Shown in pieces: positions 59,328 through 64,000 of a stretch of DNA of 64,000 bases. The DNA is taken from contig CM039462.1 of the NCBI GenBank assembly GCA_022414725.1, positions 174,565,492-174,629,491 on the forward strand, in the 5' to 3' direction. Every line of letters begins with the position of its first letter. The stretch's first letter is position 1. A program made the position numbers and the translations under genes. The notes under the pieces are model-generated. The model saw only the letters and a program-made list of their open reading frames with translations. It had not been told where the DNA came from and ran no database searches. The DNA is from Microglena sp. YARC (taxonomy: Eukaryota; Chlorophyta; Chlorophyceae; Chlamydomonadales; Chlamydomonadaceae).

Positions 59328-60327
59328 NNNNNNNNNNNNNNNNNNNNNNNNNNNNNNNNNNNNNNNNNNNNNNNNNNNNNNNNNNNNNNNNNNNNNNNNN
59401 NNNNNNNNNNNNNNNNNNNNNNNNNNNNNNNNNNNNNNNNNNNNNNNNNNNNNNNNNNNNNNNNNNNNNNNNNNNNNNNNNNNNNNNNNNNNNNNNNNNN
59501 NNNNNNNNNNNNNNNNNNNNNNNNNNNNNNNNNNNNNNNNNNNNNNNNNNNNNNNNNNNNNNNNNNNNNNNNNNNNNNNNNNNNNNNNNNNNNNNNNNNN
59601 NNNNNNNNNNNNNNNNNNNNNNNNNNNNNNNNNNNNNNNNNNNNNNNNNNNNNNNNNNNNNNNNNNNNNNNNNNNNNNNNNNNNNNNNNNNNNNNNNNNN
59701 NNNNNNNNNNNNNNNNNNNNNNNNNNNNNNNNNNNNNNNNNNNNNNNNNNNNNNNNNNNNNNNNNNNNNNNNNNNNNNNNNNNNNNNNNNNNNNNNNNNN
59801 NNNNNNNNNNNNNNNNNNNNNNNNNNNNNNNNNNNNNNNNNNNNNNNNNNNNNNNNNNNNNNNNNNNNNNNNNNNNNNNNNNNNNNNNNNNNNNNNNNNN
59901 NNNNNNNNNNNNNNNNNNNNNNNNNNNNNNNNNNNNNNNNNNNNNNNNNNNNNNNNNNNNNNNNNNNNNNNNNNNNNNNNNNNNNNNNNNNNNNNNNNNN
60001 NNNNNNNNNNNNNNNNNNNNNNNNNNNNNNNNNNNNNNNNNNNNNNNNNNNNNNNNNNNNNNNNNNNNNNNNNNNNNNNNNNNNNNNNNNNNNNNNNNNN
60101 NNNNNNNNNNNNNNNNNNNNNNNNNNNNNNNNNNNNNNNNNNNNNNNNNNNNNNNNNNNNNNNNNNNNNNNNNNNNNNNNNNNNNNNNNNNNNNNNNNNN
60201 NNNNNNNNNNNNNNNNNNNNNNNNNNNNNNNNNNNNNNNNNNNNNNNNNNNNNNNNNNNNNNNNNNNNNNNNNNNNNNNNNNNNNNNNNNNNNNNNNNNN
60301 NNNNNNNNNNNNNNNNNNNNNNNNNNN
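59328..60327. other. Assembly gap, exactly 1000 N
   Basis: An unbroken run of N from 59328 to 60327; the round length suggests a placeholder of unknown true size. Any open frame spanning it is meaningless. Confidence 0.99.
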
Positions 60328-60427
60328 AGCTGTCTGCAATAACGTATCAGAGTGTCTTGAAAGTCTGCCAGCGCCAAAAAAAAATTTGCTGCCAGACGCG
60401 ATTGGGCGCTTCTCCCAAGGCAATTGG

Positions 60428-61005
60428 TCACCTCATCATCATCGCTGCTTGTTCAGTATTTCGCGGCTCAGGTCAAACAACCTGCATGGTGATTTTGCAG
60501 TTTATGCAGGTTGGGTTGTAGGCGTGATGGGAGACTGGGGATGGTAGCTGGGTCAACATACTATCACTGCTGTCAGCTGTTGCTCAGGTTCAACACCTGC
60601 ATGGTTTTTTCGCAGCATGCGCAAATTGGGTCATGGCTGAGTTGTGGGAGCGATGTGCGGTCAATTCAATCACCGCGTGCTGCAGCTGCGTGGTCAGGTC
60701 AACCGACCTGGCGAGTGGCGGGATTGTTGTTGTAGTGGGGTGTTGGTGAAGTGTTGCCTTGTGGGCAGGGAGCGTGTGACGCTTTCATCACAACATACTG
60801 TCACCCCATCATCATCGCTGCTCTCAGACTGCTTGGCCTTGGGCTCAACAAACCTGCATGGGAGATGTTGGTCTTAGGTGTTGTGTCATTGTGGCGGAGC
60901 ATGTGGGACGCTTCACGCGACAAGTCGTCACCTTCAAATTCATTGATCGCTGCTGTCAGCTTCGAAGGCTCAGGTCAAACAAGCTGCGCATCACAGACAC
61001 ATTGG
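60428..61005. repeat. Diverged tandem repeat, about 105-135 bp unit, five copies
   Basis: Segments with 'atcatcatcgctgct', 'ctcaggtcaa.c' and 'cctgcatgg' recur near 60434, 60558, 60672, 60803 and 60930. Non-coding. Confidence 0.65.
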
Positions 61006-61317
61006 CATTTAACTTGGGGCTAGGGTGGAGTTTCTAAGCTGGTAGTAGTTTGCTTTGTTTGTTTAGTGTATCTCTATTGTGTGATGCGCTAATTCCCAAA
61101 TATTACCCTAATTCAGGACAAGGAGGTGTGTGGACAAGAGCCATGGGGAGATGTGCGTTCATGCAGAATTGTGAGTGTAGGCATAGAGTGTGGACTGGGA
61201 TGGAGCATGTGGGAAAGCATGCACTGCAATCTTATGGTAAACGCTTTAAGTTTCACTTCTCATCCATCCGATCCATCCATTCCGTTCCACCCATCTATCC
61301 ACCCCTTCCATGAAACA

Positions 61318-62103
61318 AATTTATTGTTTGGCAATTTTACTTACTTGTCGCAACTTCCAGTCTGCAGGGACAACAGGGGTCAGGAGCTGGCGTGTGGTTA
61401 TTATGACACCGGCGGGTTTAGATGGAGCAAAGAAGAGCATATCTGAGAGGGCGGTATACCTCGTGCGGAGTCTGGGGGCCAAGGCATCTAGTGCCCCCCC
61501 CTCAGATATTGTTTCCACTGTTTCATTTTGTACACATGCAGCTTCACCCAGCTCCAAAAACAAAGGCCAGGCCACGGTCTAGCCCAAAAGTTCCAGTTGC
61601 ATTGAAATTTTGCCCGGAATTGTTCAAATGTCAGCGGCACAGCTAGCTTGCAGGTTTTGAGGTTCCCGAACGGGCGGGAAAGGAAGCTGTAACCTTCTAG
61701 AAGCTTGCTTTGCGCAGTCAAGAAAATGAAAAAACAGGTCAATGTTCCCGCTGCACTGGCTAACGGTAGAGGCTTTTTGGCCACAAAAACCACCCAGAGG
61801 GACGGAAGCTATTGACACAACCCTTATTGTTACTTTGCTTTTACACTACCCCTAATTAAGCTGATCAAAACAAACACCTTTCCCGCTCCAGTGAAAGCTT
61901 GTGACGGCTATCTTGATAGCAACTTCACGGTTAGCCGAAGCTCGGCAGCGGGTAGACATTGTCGGGAACCACAAGGCGTTATTGCGGAGGAGCGGTTGAA
62001 GCCCGCGGCTTCTTCGAGTTGTAGAAGGGCAAGACTGGGAAAGCCGCACCACTGAGGTTGCACTCGGATTTTTGACAGCGGGCGACAGCCAGGCAAATGG
62101 CAA
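61318..62103 (-). other. Candidate minus-strand gene fragment, unrecognised
   Basis: An open frame at 61575-61321 (~84 codons, …ALDALAPRLRTRYTALSDML… to a stop) and one beginning at ATG 62103 (~83 codons) look coding-like. The latter is rich in Ser, Arg and Ala and poor in acidic residues, as in organelle-targeting peptides. They might be exons of one gene but I could not join them with confidence, and no family is recognised. Confidence 0.3.
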
Positions 62104-63450
62104 ATTCAGATGGAATTACACATGGAGAAGAAGATCCCACTCTTCTTAAGCATGCTCCTCAGTTAGTTGAAGACTATTGGGACAGTCTTCCCCTTCCCCT
62201 TGCTAAGCAAGGAGAACAGTCGTTAAGTTCAGTTTAGTTCAGTGGAAAACATAGGTCGTAGTCCCTGTTATATGATTTGTAAACATCATATTTTATGGTA
62301 GCTTTGTTTAGGGTGACACAAGCTAGAGATGGGGGAGAAATACATAAAAGTCAATCTTGTTTGCCTGTAGTCAATACTGAGGACGCCTTGGAATGATAAG
62401 TTATTTGATTGACGGGCATCAGAGATTTTGCTTTGTTTCCTGCTATGTATAGCTTTGCTACCGTTTTAAAATTCTGGTCGCCCCTTTTTTGGCCCAAACT
62501 GCCGCTTATAAAGAACCCAATTTATGCCCCTAAATGGCCCTGAATAGCAGTAAAAACGCTGGACCCTGGAGGAAGCCAAAACCCATAAAGCCAAAAAAAT
62601 AAACTTTATTAATCTGAACAATAAAATCCTTGACAGGCATGTCGACTGTCAGGCCCAGAGATTTTCCTAACACTGCATAATCGCACAAACCCGACTCTAA
62701 ACATGCTGAGCCAGTTATGTCCATCGTGCACCCAGCTGTGGGAAACGTTTACGTATTTCAGATGCTTGGCTTGAGCTTCGTGCAGCGTGACACTAAGCGT
62801 TTCGGCATTTCTGAGTCTTCTGGCTTGGGCCATCGTGCAAGGTCACCAGGTGGCAGGTGCCCACTGCCCAGGCCACCAGGTGGCACCCATTGTGCCAAGG
62901 TCACCAGCGGTTCAATCCAAAAACACGAGTTTACCCAGAGCCACGCCATATTTCTCAAACTGAGAGGTTAGGCTTAACTGCAGGTTTAAATGTAACGCAT
63001 TCAATTTCAATGCCCATTTTTGATCCCTAAACATGTTCGAGCCCTAAATCTGACTGTGCTGATATAACAGTTTTTTGGTTGGCCAAAATGGAAGGCAAAT
63101 TGTGCAGTCCGATGCTAAAAGTTTGTACCTTCCCAGATGTTACACCTGATCATGTGGCAGCCCATTTATAAAAAGCCCACAGGATCCAAATTTGTAGGAC
63201 AAGTCCTAAGGGGGTCCCAATTGGCCGGAGAGTGTTGGCTATCAGAGCAACAGGTGGCTCTGGAAATGAGTGCAGCGCACCGAAGCCAGAGTTAACGACA
63301 GGGACAGGGGCCAATTAGGGCCAGGGTTTCTTGCCGATAAACGGTTAAACGGGGGTGAACCCTGGGACTCACGCCACCCAAGAAGGGGGTTCTACGCCAA
63401 AAATCCACTGGTCAGGTCTCGTTGGCAATCGGTCCCAAAGTAAAAAAAAA
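62104..63450. other. No gene recognised
   Basis: Short open frames only. A small internal repeat 'ggtcaccaggtggca' / 'ggccaccaggtggca' lies at about 62840-62910. Nothing else identifiable. Confidence 0.5.
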
Positions 63451-63500
63451 AAGAATAACGCCTGCAGGGGCGTGGTGTTAAAGGGACCCTCCTGTACGCC
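63451..63500. mobile_element. SINE tail fragment (family S1)
   Basis: 'aataacgcctgcaggggcgtggtgttaaaggga' corresponds to the tail of the element at 28905-29093. Confidence 0.55.
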
Positions 63501-63679
63501 GCATCTGGGGAAAGTCACCATGGCAGAAATAGTAAGTGTCGGCCCAAGTTAGTAATCAAACGATCCAGCTAGTTCTAGTCTCGATGGGTCTGATCCGTAG
63601 AAGTTTCAGGAAACACACTTTTGAAGCACAGCACGGGTAGCACTTGGGCCTATGTAACGATAGGGATTTGCCACAAGTT

Positions 63680-64000
63680 ACCAGAATTTTTCTATTTGGC
63701 TACGAGCAGTAGCTTCTAGGCAGCTCCTTGAGCCAGCCATTAGCTTACATCCAAATATTTCAGCAGTTCAGGACACCAGTTGTGGTCAGCTTCAAGGTGC
63801 ACTAGTTGTTGGTAGCTTGGCTGACTAGCCTGCATGGGAGCTGCGCCTAGAAGCAAACTGCTGCTGGTAGCTGAAAATAAAAGCTATGCAAGTTACCAAA
63901 CCACTCAGTGGCTGACTAGCAAGTTTGGGGATCTGCCTAGAAGCTGCTGTTGCTAACTGAAAACAAAACCTATGCATGTTACCAGACCATTCAGTGGCTG
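63680..64000. repeat. Diverged tandem repeat reaching the window end
   Basis: Unit with 'cctagaagc' then 'ctgaaaa.aaa.c.tatgca' then 'gttacca.acca.tcagtggctga' appears at about 63845-63930 and 63937-64000, with an older copy near 63680-63745. It continues beyond the window. Confidence 0.65.

Noticed and set aside
59247..60547. Open frames spanning the N run
   Set aside because: Composed almost entirely of unknown bases.

Overview
The window is nuclear DNA from an intron-rich eukaryote. Genes are split into many short exons (about 50-250 bases) with GT-AG introns. Two TTTAGGG units sit at 1288-1303, and the DNA is packed with microsatellites, long poly-C/poly-G tracts, tandem repeats and transposons. 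The TTTAGGG units and the mix of gene families would fit a green alga, perhaps a large-genome prasinophyte, but this is inference. Most genes had to be assembled exon by exon from protein similarity plus splice signals, so exon borders are predictions.

Layout. 1-3378 (minus): first half of a protein kinase catalytic domain, running off the left edge. 4799-11394 (minus): an RNA-binding protein with two RRMs, a linker, a short coiled coil and a Pro/Gln-rich tail (DBHS-A). 13733-15027 (minus): a PIP-box and SAP-like protein. 18472-30998 (plus): a vasohibin-family tubulin carboxypeptidase with its Cys-His-Ser triad, its introns bloated by satellites and short insertions. 32573-40765 (minus): DBHS-B, a paralogue of DBHS-A with the same intron phases and several identical exon lengths. 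The two resemble the animal NONO/SFPQ/PSPC1 (DBHS) proteins. 40800-44338: possible promoter with four E2F-like sites, a hairpin repeat, and a loose Ty1/copia fragment. 44339-57961: nested transposons, namely two damaged minus-strand Ty1/copia elements that appear to share a middle LTR, which is split by a 5256-bp CACTA-like DNA transposon (47300-52555). That transposon carries a decayed YqaJ-type nuclease and a large palindromic minisatellite. 57962-64000: little recognisable, with a 1000-base N gap (59328-60327).

The strongest overall pattern is that exon pieces, each with its splice site, are tandemly copied into neighbouring introns or flanks in most of the genes. The clearest case is the vasohibin exon carrying the catalytic His: its 5' part and acceptor occur five times at an exact 144-bp spacing, and its donor end occurs four times at an exact 69-bp spacing. 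Other points of note are a 33-bp piece of the 5' end of 18S rRNA inside a vasohibin intron, tRNA-derived SINEs, and a roughly 150-180 bp palindromic MITE family.

Functionally the genes are a housekeeping-type mix: signalling (kinase), nuclear RNA binding (the DBHS pair), PCNA/DNA binding (PIP/SAP) and microtubule detyrosination (vasohibin). Nothing suggests an operon or a shared pathway.
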